The notes under the pieces: model-generated
Seen by the model: the letters and a program-made list of their open reading frames with translations, nothing else
Told to the model about the DNA's origin: nothing
The model's database searches: none
Assembly: GCA_017858295.1 (NCBI GenBank)
Contig: JAFMBU010000009.1
Location: forward strand, 1 to 25,518
Reading direction: 5' to 3'
From: Porticoccaceae bacterium
GTDB lineage: Bacteria > Pseudomonadota > Gammaproteobacteria > Pseudomonadales > Porticoccaceae
Length of the DNA: 25,518 nt
Part shown: in pieces, positions 15,438 through 23,147 of the stretch
Numbering within the stretch: position 1 is the stretch's first letter
How the letters are laid out: every line of letters starts with the position of its first letter
Program-made: the position numbers and the translations under genes

Positions 15438-15446
15438 TGTTAAAAT
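15438..15446 (+). promoter_or_regulatory. Extended -10 promoter of icd
   Basis: TGTTAAAAT is an extended -10 (TGn plus TAAAAT). TTACAA at 15416-15421 could be the -35 but is 19 bases away. The predicted start point is near 15453, about 46 bases before the icd ATG. A small hairpin, GTAAA-TCT-TTTAC (15458-15470), lies at the start of the leader. Confidence 0.5.
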
Positions 15447-15498
15447 GCGCCGAATTGGTAAATCTTTTACAAATAACATTAACCCCGCGGAGACAACA

Positions 15499-16752
15499 AT
15501 GGGATATCAGCATATCCAGATACCCGAATCTGGTAAAAAAATAACAGTAAATTCAGACTTTTCACTCAACGTTCCAAACAATCCTATTGTGCCCTTTATC
15601 GAAGGCGATGGCATTGGCGTAGACATTACTCCGGTAATGATCAAAGTTATCGACGCGTCGATTAAGAAAGCCTATGCCGGTGAGCGCAAGATCTCTTGGA
15701 TGGAAGTGTTCTGTGGTGAGAAAGCCGCTGAACTTTACGAAGGTGACTGGTTCCCAGCTGAAACATTAGAGGCTGTTAAAGAATTTGCCGTCTCCATCAA
15801 AGGACCATTGACTACACCTGTAGGCGGCGGTTTCCGATCATTGAACGTTGCTCTGCGCCAAGAGTTGGACCTGTTTGTTTGCCAGCGTCCAGTGCGTTGG
15901 TTCCAAGGTGTTCCCTCCCCAGTTAAGCAGCCTAACAAAGTTGATATGTGCATCTTCCGTGAGAACTCCGAAGACATTTACGCAGGTATCGAGTGGAAGG
16001 CCGGCAGTGAAGAAGCTACTAAGGTAATCAAATTCCTTCAGGAAGAGATGAGCGTCACCAAGATTCGCTTTGATGAGAACTGTGGTATCGGCGTTAAGCC
16101 AGTATCAGAGCAGGGCACCAAGCGCCTGGTCTCTAAAGCAATTCAGTACGCCATAGATCAAAACAAGCCATCTGTGACTATTGTTCACAAGGGCAATATC
16201 ATGAAGTTTACCGAAGGTGCATTCTGCGATTGGGGCTACGAAGTGGCTCGCGAGCAGTTCGATGCGAAGCCTCTGGACGGCGGCCCATGGCACGTAGTTA
16301 AGAATCCCAACACTGGTGAAGACATTGTTATTAAAGATGTTATTGCCGATGCCATGTTGCAGCAGATTATCCTGCGTCCTGACGAGTACAGTGTGATTGC
16401 CACGCTGAACCTGAATGGCGACTACATCTCTGATGCACTGGCCGCTCAGGTTGGTGGTATAGGTATTGCTCCAGGCGCCAACCTGTCTGACGACGTAGCG
16501 ATCTTTGAAGCGACTCACGGTACTGCGCCTAAGTATGCTGGCCAAGACAAGGTTAACCCTGGCTCACTGATTCTCTCAGCTGAGATGATGCTGCGTCATA
16601 TGGGTTGGGGCGAAGCTGCTGATCTAGTGATCAAAGGTATTGAGGGCGCAATCTCTGAAAAGAAAGTCACTTATGATTTCGAACGACTGATGGACGATGC
16701 AACATTGATGTCTTGTTCAGAGTTTGGCGATGTGATGATCGAAAACATGTAA
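15499..16752 (+). CDS. icd: Isocitrate dehydrogenase (NADP)
   Basis: Oxidises isocitrate to 2-oxoglutarate in the TCA cycle and competes with AceA for substrate. 417 residues from ATG 15499, with GGAG eight bases upstream; an earlier in-frame start at 15445 overlaps the promoter. Ser114 in FRSLNVALRQ is the equivalent of E. coli Ser113, the site phosphorylated by the AceK kinase/phosphatase to divert flux into the glyoxylate bypass; aceK is not in this window. GTAPKYAGQDKVNPG carries the Lys-Tyr pair that sets NADP preference. IAPGANLSDD and the metal-binding aspartates of LNGDYISD are intact. It is the homodimeric type, not the monomeric Idh that some pseudomonads carry beside it. Closed by a strong terminator. 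Confidence 0.98.
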   Translation: MGYQHIQIPESGKKITVNSDFSLNVPNNPIVPFIEGDGIGVDITPVMIKVIDASIKKAYAGERKISWMEVFCGEKAAELYEGDWFPAETLEAVKEFAVSIKGPLTTPVGGGFRSLNVALRQELDLFVCQRPVRWFQGVPSPVKQPNKVDMCIFRENSEDIYAGIEWKAGSEEATKVIKFLQEEMSVTKIRFDENCGIGVKPVSEQGTKRLVSKAIQYAIDQNKPSVTIVHKGNIMKFTEGAFCDWGYEVAREQFDAKPLDGGPWHVVKNPNTGEDIVIKDVIADAMLQQIILRPDEYSVIATLNLNGDYISDALAAQVGGIGIAPGANLSDDVAIFEATHGTAPKYAGQDKVNPGSLILSAEMMLRHMGWGEAADLVIKGIEGAISEKKVTYDFERLMDDATLMSCSEFGDVMIENM

Positions 16753-16780
16753 TTGTTCTTTAGACTAGTTTAGATCCAGA

Positions 16781-16808
16781 AAAACCGGCCTCACAGCCGG
16801 TTTTTTTA
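16781..16808. terminator. Bidirectional terminator between icd and cspD
   Basis: AAAACCGGC - CTCACA - GCCGGTTTT, a perfect 9-bp stem, followed on the plus strand by TTTTTTT and on the minus strand by a shorter T run. It ends icd and can also stop cspD transcription from the other side. Confidence 0.92.
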
Positions 16809-16867
16809 TAGCTCTGAACTAATACAACTAATCTCTCAAATAATAATCAAGAGATTAGCCCAGACAC

Positions 16868-17116
16868 TTAGGTTTCTGGCGTATCACTATCGTCTTGGGG
16901 TTGTGGCACCTCACCTGGGACTATATTAATTGCGTGGCGACCGTTTTTTCCATGCTCCACATCATAAGTGACACGCTGAAAACATTTGAGGGTCTTATAT
17001 CCCTCCATAATAATGTTCTGATGATGAGCAAATAGCTCTCGTTCACCGTTGTCGGGCTCTATAAAACCGAACCCTCGGTCGTTGCTAAACCATTTAACTC
17101 TACCTGAATCTGCCAT
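16868..17116 (-). CDS. cspD: Cold-shock-domain protein CspD
   Basis: 82 residues: one cold-shock domain with VKWF (7-10), the RNP1 motif RGFGFIE (14-20) and the RNP2 motif LFAHH (29-32 region), plus a short acidic tail (DDSDTPET). E. coli CspD binds single-stranded DNA and inhibits replication in stationary phase. The assignment to CspD rather than CspA rests on EGYKTLK and its fixed position divergent from clpS. The ATG has AAAGAG and GGAGAG upstream. The 179-base gap to clpS holds a possible TAAAAT -10 for cspD but no strong full promoter. Confidence 0.93.
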   Translation of the reverse strand: MADSGRVKWFSNDRGFGFIEPDNGERELFAHHQNIIMEGYKTLKCFQRVTYDVEHGKNGRHAINIVPGEVPQPQDDSDTPET

Positions 17117-17295
17117 GCTCTTTGTCTCTCCATATTTTACTTTCCCATTCCGTTGTAAAAAGACAAGATGTTACAAGCTGCGCCCACTTTAATTAGTTGA
17201 ATATCCCTGTCAAGACCGCTCATCGTTTAGCAGAGCCAGCAATCTGATGTAAGATGAAATACGTAACCTAATGTAAACCAATTGGCAAAAATTGT

Positions 17296-17640
17296 ATGAG
17301 TGACGAAAAAAACTCCCCTTCTTGGCAACATGAGAGTAATACTGTGGTCGAAGCAGAGAGACCAAAGCTAAAGAAGCCATCAATGTTCAAAGTAGTACTG
17401 TTAAACGACGACTATACGCCGATGGAATTTGTCGTCGAACTACTGGAAAAGTTTTTCTCAAAGACGCGCGAGAATGCTACGCGCATCATGCTAAGTATTC
17501 ATACCGACGGAAAGGGCGTCTGTGGCATCTATACTAAAGATGTAGCAGAGACGAAAGCGGGCACAGTTAATCAGTATTCGAGGGACCACCAGCACCCGCT
17601 TTTATGTGAAGTAGAACCCTGTAACGATGAAGAAGAGTAA
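17296..17640 (+). CDS. clpS: ClpS, N-degron adaptor of ClpAP
   Basis: 114 residues. Binds substrates that begin with Leu, Phe, Tyr or Trp and hands them to ClpA. The disordered N-terminal extension (1-28) is followed by the conserved core SMFKVVLLNDDYTPMEFVV; Asn37, Asp38 and His69 (SIHTDGKG) match the residues that grip the N-terminal amine. VAETKAGTVNQYSRDHQHPLLC is the C-terminal half. There is no good ribosome site before ATG 17296 (only TTGGC and A-rich sequence), so initiation is probably weak or relies on an unstructured leader. Five bases separate it from clpA, so they form an operon. Confidence 0.96.
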   Translation: MSDEKNSPSWQHESNTVVEAERPKLKKPSMFKVVLLNDDYTPMEFVVELLEKFFSKTRENATRIMLSIHTDGKGVCGIYTKDVAETKAGTVNQYSRDHQHPLLCEVEPCNDEEE

Positions 17641-17645
17641 AGACT

Positions 17646-19922
17646 ATGCTAAGTAGAGAACTGGAAGTTACCCTCAATCTGGCATTCAAGAGCGCCAGAG
17701 ACAAACGTCATGAATTTATGACTGTCGAACATCTGCTACTTGCACTGCTGGATGATGCCTCGGCGTCAAGTGTGCTCAAGGCCTGCGGCGCTGATGTCAG
17801 CGTGCTGCGGCAAGATCTAATAGAGTTTGTCGACTCCACTACACCGATTATCTCCGACATTCAGCTTGAGCAAGAAACCCAGCCCACCCACGGATTCCAG
17901 CGCGTGCTGCAGCGTGCGGTATTCCAAGTTAACTCGGCCAACCACAGCGAAGTTGTGGGAGCCAATGTGATTGTTGCGATCTTTAGTGAGCAGGAGAGTC
18001 AGGCCGTCTACTTTTTGCGCCTGCAAAATATTGCCCGCATTGATGTGGTCAACTACATCTCCCACGGTATTTCGAAATACGTAGATCAACCTGAGAACAA
18101 CAGTGAAGAGTCCACCAGCAGCACAGAGTCTGCCACTGCGTCTGACTCTCAGGAAGAGAGCCTACTCAGTCAATTTACCACCAACCTCAACGAACAGGCG
18201 ACCCTTGGTCATATTGATCCCCTGATTGGACGGGCCGCAGAGGTTGAGCGTGTCAGTCAAATATTGGTTAGACGGCGCAAGAACAACCCGCTTTTAGTGG
18301 GTGAGTCTGGGGTAGGTAAAACTGCCATCGCTGAAGGTCTGGCAAAACTGATCATCGAAGATGCTGTGCCCGAGCCCTTAAAGGGCAGTGTGGTCTACTC
18401 ATTAGATATGGGTGGCTTGCTCGCTGGCACCAAGTACCGCGGCGATTTCGAAAAGCGTCTCAAGGGCATTATTGCCGAATTGGGTGAGCGCGACGGTTCG
18501 ATTCTATTTATCGATGAGATCCACACCATTATTGGTGCAGGTGCCGCATCCGGCGGCGTTATGGATGCGTCCAACCTTCTCAAGCCACTGCTTTCATCAG
18601 GCAAGTTGCGCTGCTTTGGCTCGACCACCTACCAGGAGTACCGCGGTATCTTTGAGAAAGATCAAGCTCTGTCGCGACGTTTCCAAAAGATTGACGTTGA
18701 GGAGCCGTCAGTGGATGAGACCTATCAGATCCTCAAAGGGCTCAAATCACGCTTTGAAGAGCACCACGATTTAAAATTTAGTAATCCTGCATTAAAAGTG
18801 GCTGCAGAACTGGCTGCCAAACATATCAATGATCGCTTTTTGCCGGACAAGGCCATAGATGTGATCGACGAAGCCGGTGCCTACCAGCGCCTGCAGCCTG
18901 CCAGCAAGCGTAAAAAGACCGTCGGTGTCAGCGATATCGAAATGGTGATCTCGAAGATCGCCCGTATTCCGGCCAAGAGTGTTTCCAGCTCCGATAAAGA
19001 GCAGCTCAAAGGTCTATCTGAGAAGCTGAAGATGGTTGTATTTGGTCAGGATCCGGCAATCGATGTATTGACCACCTCAATCAAAATGGCTCGAGCTGGA
19101 TTGCGTGAGGGAACTAAACCCATTGGTAGCTTCCTGTTTGCCGGTCCCACTGGCGTAGGTAAAACTGAAGTCAGCCGCCAGCTAGCTAATATCTTGGGCG
19201 TCAATCTGATGCGCTTTGATATGTCCGAGTATATGGAGCGTCACACCGTGTCACGACTGATCGGTGCGCCTCCAGGCTATGTTGGTTATGATCAGGGCGG
19301 ATTGCTCACCGATGCAGTCAACAAGCACCCGCATTCAATCGTGCTTTTGGACGAAGTGGAAAAGGCCCACCCAGATGTCTTTAACCTGTTACTTCAGGTT
19401 ATGGATCACGGTACGCTCACTGACAACAATGGCCGCAAAGCGGATTTCCGCAATGTGATTATCATTATGACCACCAATGCCGGTGCTGAATTAATGAGCC
19501 GCTCTTCAATGGGCTTTGCCCAGCAGGACCACCGCACTGACGGTATGGAAGCGATCAAGAAGATGTTTACCCCGGAATTCCGCAACCGCCTCGATAGCAT
19601 TGTGCAGTTTGCTGAGTTGTCTATGGATGTGATTACCACCGTGGTGGACAAGTTCTTGGTGCAGCTACAGTCGCAGTTGGACAGTAAAAAGGTCTTCCTC
19701 GATATAGATAGTGATTCTCGGGAATGGTTAGCGGTAAATGGTTACGATGCCAAGATGGGCGCGCGACCAATGGACCGGTTGCTGCAAGAGAAGATTAAAA
19801 AGCCACTGGCCGAAGCGGTATTGTTTGGCAGCTTATCGGAGAAGGGCGGTACCGCATATGTGCGGGTCGAAAATGGCGACTTGGTTGTACACACTGAGGA
19901 AGAACTGGCTACCAGTGAGTAG
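17646..19922 (+). CDS. clpA: ClpA, ATPase/unfoldase of the ClpAP protease
   Basis: 758 residues, the family length. The N-domain with two Clp repeats spans 1-145 and docks ClpS; an acidic linker rich in Ser, Thr and Glu follows (148-172). AAA module D1 has Walker A GESGVGKT (219-226) and Walker B ILFIDE (286-291); D2 has Walker A GPTGVGKT (500-507) and Walker B IVLLDE (565-570). The pore loop GYVGYDQGG (544-552) and the ClpP-binding loop tripeptide MGF (622-624) are present. No ClpB-type middle domain is seen. Its GAAGAG ribosome site lies within the end of clpS. clpP is not in the window. Confidence 0.98.
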   Translation: MLSRELEVTLNLAFKSARDKRHEFMTVEHLLLALLDDASASSVLKACGADVSVLRQDLIEFVDSTTPIISDIQLEQETQPTHGFQRVLQRAVFQVNSANHSEVVGANVIVAIFSEQESQAVYFLRLQNIARIDVVNYISHGISKYVDQPENNSEESTSSTESATASDSQEESLLSQFTTNLNEQATLGHIDPLIGRAAEVERVSQILVRRRKNNPLLVGESGVGKTAIAEGLAKLIIEDAVPEPLKGSVVYSLDMGGLLAGTKYRGDFEKRLKGIIAELGERDGSILFIDEIHTIIGAGAASGGVMDASNLLKPLLSSGKLRCFGSTTYQEYRGIFEKDQALSRRFQKIDVEEPSVDETYQILKGLKSRFEEHHDLKFSNPALKVAAELAAKHINDRFLPDKAIDVIDEAGAYQRLQPASKRKKTVGVSDIEMVISKIARIPAKSVSSSDKEQLKGLSEKLKMVVFGQDPAIDVLTTSIKMARAGLREGTKPIGSFLFAGPTGVGKTEVSRQLANILGVNLMRFDMSEYMERHTVSRLIGAPPGYVGYDQGGLLTDAVNKHPHSIVLLDEVEKAHPDVFNLLLQVMDHGTLTDNNGRKADFRNVIIIMTTNAGAELMSRSSMGFAQQDHRTDGMEAIKKMFTPEFRNRLDSIVQFAELSMDVITTVVDKFLVQLQSQLDSKKVFLDIDSDSREWLAVNGYDAKMGARPMDRLLQEKIKKPLAEAVLFGSLSEKGGTAYVRVENGDLVVHTEEELATSE

Positions 19923-19962
19923 ATCGCAGGGAGTAAAACCGATCTGGTAAATCCCAGCCAGC

Positions 19963-20000
19963 AAAAAACCGTCCTATGAAGCTCATGGGACGGTTTTTTT
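19963..20000. terminator. Bidirectional terminator between clpA and infA
   Basis: AAAAAACCGTCC pairs with GGACGGTTTTTT, and the stem continues inward through T-G, ATGA and TCAT around an AGC loop. It ends in seven T on the plus strand and six on the minus strand, so it serves both convergent units. Confidence 0.93.
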
Positions 20001-20030
20001 ATTCACCAAACAATCTGTGGAGGTCTGAAC

Positions 20031-20249
20031 TTATCGCTCTCTAAAGGTAATACGGCCTTTAGTTAGGTCATAGGGAGTCATCTCAACCTTAACCTTGTCA
20101 CCCGTTAGAATACGAATGTAGTGCTTGCGCATCTTTCCAGAGATGTGGGCAATGATAACGTGATCATTTTCCAACTTAACTCGAAAAGTCGTGTTCGGCA
20201 GAGTGTCGATGACCTCGCCTTCAAATTCAATGTGATCTTCTTTCGCCAT
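20031..20249 (-). CDS. infA: Translation initiation factor IF-1
   Basis: 72 residues, the exact usual length. A single OB-fold protein that blocks the ribosomal A site and aids IF-2 and IF-3. MAKEDHIEFEGEV, LPNTTFRVKLENDH, GKMRKHYIRILTGDKVKVEMTPYDLTKGRI-type sequence is highly conserved throughout. There is no Shine-Dalgarno before the ATG; the upstream bases are TATATTAAGCTT. The gene is downstream of bpt with a 128-base gap containing no clear terminator, so it may be both read through from trxB-aat-bpt and transcribed from its own promoter. Confidence 0.98.
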   Translation of the reverse strand: MAKEDHIEFEGEVIDTLPNTTFRVKLENDHVIIAHISGKMRKHYIRILTGDKVKVEMTPYDLTKGRITFRER

Positions 20250-20255
20250 AAGCTT

Positions 20256-20261
20256 AATATA
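20256..20261 (-). promoter_or_regulatory. Possible -10 box directly before infA
   Basis: TATATT lies only six bases before the infA ATG on the minus strand. If used, transcription would begin at or next to the start codon. No good -35 box is found, so support is weak. Confidence 0.25.
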
Positions 20262-20377
20262 GTGCCCGTCAAATGAGATTGTTTTAAAACCAATGTTAGG
20301 GGGACAACTTGCTTATTCGCCAAGCGGAACCCCAAAAAGCGCGGCAAGTTTGCCTTAAAACGCCCCGCATAGCAAAG

Positions 20378-21100
20378 TCATTCGGCCAATTGCCAGCTAT
20401 TTTGTCGGTACAGCTCAATGGGGCGATAATTGGTCTTGTAATTCATCTTGTCACAGCCGGAAATCCAATAGCCCAAATAGAGATGTTCAAGGCCGAGGCG
20501 CTGAGCCAAATCGATTTGCACAAGGATCGCCAACACCCCGAGACCGCGCTCCGAGAAGGCCGGGTCAAAGTAGGTATAGATAGCCGACAGCCCATTGTGA
20601 ATAACATCGATAACGGCACAGCCGATTAGCTGATCGCCCAATCTAAACTCCAGAAACTGCGTGCACTCCCAGGCATTGCCAAGAAAATCTTCAAACTGAC
20701 GTCGCGAGGGTGGATACATGTCTCCATCGCTGTGGCGCTGCTCTATATAGCGGGCATAGATCGGAAAGTGCTCACCGATATTAATCGAGTCCAGCTGCTC
20801 GACCATAATATCGTCGTTCTTTTTCCAGCAGCGTTTCTGGGCGCGACTCCACTTAAAATTGTCCACTGGCACGCGGGCGGGAATACAGGCATTGCAACCG
20901 GAACATTTGGGCGCATAGAGATAAGGGCCACTGCGGCGAAAGCCAAGGGTCGTCATGCGCGAATAGAGTTCCACATCTATGTGCATATCTGGATCCACAA
21001 ACGCAGTGGTCGATTGGCGCTCAGGCAGGTAGCTGCAGTCATGGGCTTCGGTCAAGCAGAGCTTGATCATACCTATATCTGGCGAAATATCGCGGGTCAT
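20378..21100 (-). CDS. bpt: Aspartate/glutamate leucyltransferase Bpt
   Basis: Transfers leucine from Leu-tRNA to proteins beginning with Asp or Glu, making them ClpS substrates. 240 residues. The N-terminal cysteine pattern of the ATE1/Bpt family is seen: CSYLPERQSTTAFVD (Cys22) and YAPKCSGCNACIPARVPV (Cys66, 69, 72). The C-terminal GNAT-like part contains YTYFDP, SERGLGVL and the hallmark YLGYWISGCDKMNYK. ATG 21100 has AGGT eight bases upstream. It lies 95 bases downstream of aat, with no terminator or strong promoter between. It belongs functionally with aat, clpS and clpA nearby. Confidence 0.96.
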   Translation of the reverse strand: MTRDISPDIGMIKLCLTEAHDCSYLPERQSTTAFVDPDMHIDVELYSRMTTLGFRRSGPYLYAPKCSGCNACIPARVPVDNFKWSRAQKRCWKKNDDIMVEQLDSINIGEHFPIYARYIEQRHSDGDMYPPSRRQFEDFLGNAWECTQFLEFRLGDQLIGCAVIDVIHNGLSAIYTYFDPAFSERGLGVLAILVQIDLAQRLGLEHLYLGYWISGCDKMNYKTNYRPIELYRQNSWQLAE

Positions 21101-21195
21101 ATGGGGCTACCTGATTAATGGATTATTGATCGACAATAGCAACAAGAGTAGTTCAGCGACCAAGGATACTCAATGCGATTTTTCCACCGACCCGA

Positions 21196-21915
21196 TCACC
21201 AATTGAACTCTAATCTAGCTGGCTGCTCCCCAGAGCTGGGTAGGGGCCAACTTATAGCCTTATCTCGGCCCCTGGTGAGCTGCTGAATAAAAATGCTGCG
21301 ATCCATACTCAGGGCACCGAGACTGACCAGATGAGGATTGACCAGCTGACAGTCAATCAGCTGCAAGCCGGCTTCTAGGCCCCAGCGACAGAGGTGAGCC
21401 ATAGCAATTTTTGAGGCGCTGGCGCGGCGACTAAACATTGATTCACCACAAAAAATGCTGCCCACCGCAACACCGTAGAGACCGCCAATCAATTCATCAT
21501 CCTGCCAAACCTCAAGAGAATAGGCCTGCCCCTGATCATGCAGTTCTGTATAGGCCGTCATCATCTGCTCAGTTATCCAGGTGCCACCGTCGTCATCGCG
21601 GGGTTCACTGCAAGCCTGAATAACATCATTAAAGGCGCCATTAACCGTCACCCGATAATCATTGCGACGCAGGGTCTTACGTAGGCTTTTAGAACAGTGT
21701 AGATCTGAGGGTGATAGCACACAGCGGGTTGCAGGGCTCCACCAGAGAATGGGGTCATCATCTTGATACCAGGGAAAGATACCGGATCTATAAGCGTTAA
21801 GCAGGGTTTGCGGCTGCAAATTACCCCCGACGGCAAGCAGGCCGTCGGGTTCGGTTAAAGCGCCGCTGGGATCGGGAAAGCGCGGATTATCCTGATCTAG
21901 CAGAGGTATCTGCAC
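21196..21915 (-). CDS. aat: Leucyl/phenylalanyl-tRNA-protein transferase
   Basis: Adds Leu or Phe to proteins beginning with Lys or Arg, the other tagging branch of the bacterial N-degron pathway. 239 residues. Family signatures are FPDPSGALTEPDGLLAVGG-like (N-terminal), GIFPWY, WWSPATRCVL, WITEQMMTAY, GGLYGVAVGSIFCGESMFS and DCQLVNPHLVSLGA. The start is GTG 21915 with GGAG eight bases upstream. It lies 26 bases after trxB and is probably co-transcribed with it. Confidence 0.96.
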   Translation of the reverse strand: MQIPLLDQDNPRFPDPSGALTEPDGLLAVGGNLQPQTLLNAYRSGIFPWYQDDDPILWWSPATRCVLSPSDLHCSKSLRKTLRRNDYRVTVNGAFNDVIQACSEPRDDDGGTWITEQMMTAYTELHDQGQAYSLEVWQDDELIGGLYGVAVGSIFCGESMFSRRASASKIAMAHLCRWGLEAGLQLIDCQLVNPHLVSLGALSMDRSIFIQQLTRGRDKAISWPLPSSGEQPARLEFNW

Positions 21916-21941
21916 AGGCAGACTCCAGAATGACTATGTAT

Positions 21942-22886
21942 TTACTGATCCAGAAAACGCTCCGCGTCCAGCGCCGCCATACAGCCACTACCAGCGGAAG
22001 TCACCGCTTGACGATAGACATGATCGGCCACATCACCTGCAGCAAATACTCCTGGCACACTGGTTTCAGTGGCATTGCCGGCCATGCCGCCAGCTATGGT
22101 TAAGTAGCCATCTTTCATGTCCAACTTATCGGCGAAGATATCGGTATTCGGCTTATGACCAATGGCAATAAACACACCGTCGACACTGAGGTCTTTAGTG
22201 GCGCCATCAGCTGTGCTCTTAATGCGCACGCCAGTAACACCTGCGTCATCACCCAGCACTTCATCGAGATTATGGCTCCACTCAATAGTGATATTGCCAT
22301 TCTTCTCTTTCTCGAAGAGTTTGTCCTGAAGCATCTTCTCAGCGCGCAACTCATCGCGACGGTGAATCAAGGTCACTTCACTGCAAATATTTGACAGGTA
22401 GAGCGCTTCTTCGACAGCGGTATTACCGCCACCAAGGACCGCGACTGGCTTATTACGATAGAAGAAACCATCACAGGTAGCGCAGGCACTGACACCTTTG
22501 CCCATAAAGGCTTCCTCAGAAGGAAGACCTAAATACTGTGCCGAGGCACCAGTGGCAATAATCAGCGAATCGCAGCTGTAGTTGCTAGAACCTTTGAGGC
22601 GGAAAGGGCGCTCATCGAGAACCACCTCATCTATATGATCAAAAATCGTTTTGGTATCAAAGCGTTCCGCGTGCTTTTGCATGCGCTCCATCAACTCTGG
22701 ACCCTGAACGCCATCCGCGTCTCCAGGCCAGTTATCCACATCGGTGGTAGTGGTCAACTGACCACCTTGCTGAATGCCAGTGATAACAACTGGGCTCAGG
22801 TTGGCCCTTGCGGCATAAACTGCAGCAGTCCAGCCAGCAGGGCCAGAACCTAAAATAATCAGTGGATAATGTTGTGTCTCAGACAT
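21942..22886 (-). CDS. trxB: Thioredoxin reductase
   Basis: Reduces thioredoxin with NADPH through FAD. 314 residues, the low-molecular-weight bacterial type. The FAD-binding GSGPAGWTAAVYAAR (13-27), redox pair CATC (Cys135 and Cys138), NADPH-binding GGGNTAVEEALYL with HRRDELRAE, and the C-terminal FAD motif GVFAAGDVADHVYRQ are all present. ATG 22886 is preceded by AGAGAGC. It heads the minus-strand group trxB-aat-bpt-infA and is divergent from ftsK across 261 bases. Confidence 0.98.
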   Translation of the reverse strand: MSETQHYPLIILGSGPAGWTAAVYAARANLSPVVITGIQQGGQLTTTTDVDNWPGDADGVQGPELMERMQKHAERFDTKTIFDHIDEVVLDERPFRLKGSSNYSCDSLIIATGASAQYLGLPSEEAFMGKGVSACATCDGFFYRNKPVAVLGGGNTAVEEALYLSNICSEVTLIHRRDELRAEKMLQDKLFEKEKNGNITIEWSHNLDEVLGDDAGVTGVRIKSTADGATKDLSVDGVFIAIGHKPNTDIFADKLDMKDGYLTIAGGMAGNATETSVPGVFAAGDVADHVYRQAVTSAGSGCMAALDAERFLDQ

Positions 22887-22946
22887 GGTTGCTCTCTAGT
22901 AAAAGGGTTAAAAAAGTTAACAGGGCTTGGTTGCAGCAGCGTTATA

Positions 22947-22959
22947 TCAGTATTACTGA
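22947..22959. promoter_or_regulatory. 13-base palindrome at the trxB -10 box
   Basis: TCAGTA-T-TACTGA, perfect arms of six bases around one central base. It overlaps the TG of the extended -10, a place where a bound protein would compete with polymerase. No family is recognised. Confidence 0.45.
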
Positions 22960-22966
22960 ATTTAGT

Positions 22967-22993
22967 GCGCCATCATAATCAATCCCATGGCGC
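22967..22993. repeat. Inverted repeat GCGCCAT - N13 - ATGGCGC
   Basis: Two perfect 7-base arms whose centres are 20 bases apart, close to two turns of helix, which is typical for a dimeric DNA-binding protein. It would cover about -33 to -59 relative to the predicted trxB start point. Confidence 0.5.
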
Positions 22994-23147
22994 GGACAAA
23001 TAAGTTTTTACACTATCTTCAAGAAACATCCACCATCTTGCCGATTGAATTCATTGCCGAACTGGGCGATTAAGCGCCGCTGAAACATAGCATTTAATTC
23101 TCAACGGGCTACAATTGGTCCTGCATTAACATACAGGGAATCACCCG

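Larger units (their letters stand above)
22887..23147. promoter_or_regulatory. trxB/ftsK divergent control region
   Basis: The longest gene-free stretch in the window. For trxB it holds an extended -10, TGATATAAC (22941-22949, minus strand). Abutting that is an odd palindrome TCAGTATTACTGA (22947-22959), and further out a 7-base inverted repeat GCGCCAT - N13 - ATGGCGC (22967-22993). For ftsK there is a TACAAT -10 (23110-23115) without a good -35. A 28-codon open frame (22987-23073) lacks a ribosome site. Confidence 0.45.

Noticed and set aside
20250..20377. Possible tRNA or terminator between bpt and infA
   Set aside because: E. coli has a serine tRNA gene near infA, but I find no cloverleaf here, and the only hairpin (GGCA/TGCC) is too short to be convincing.
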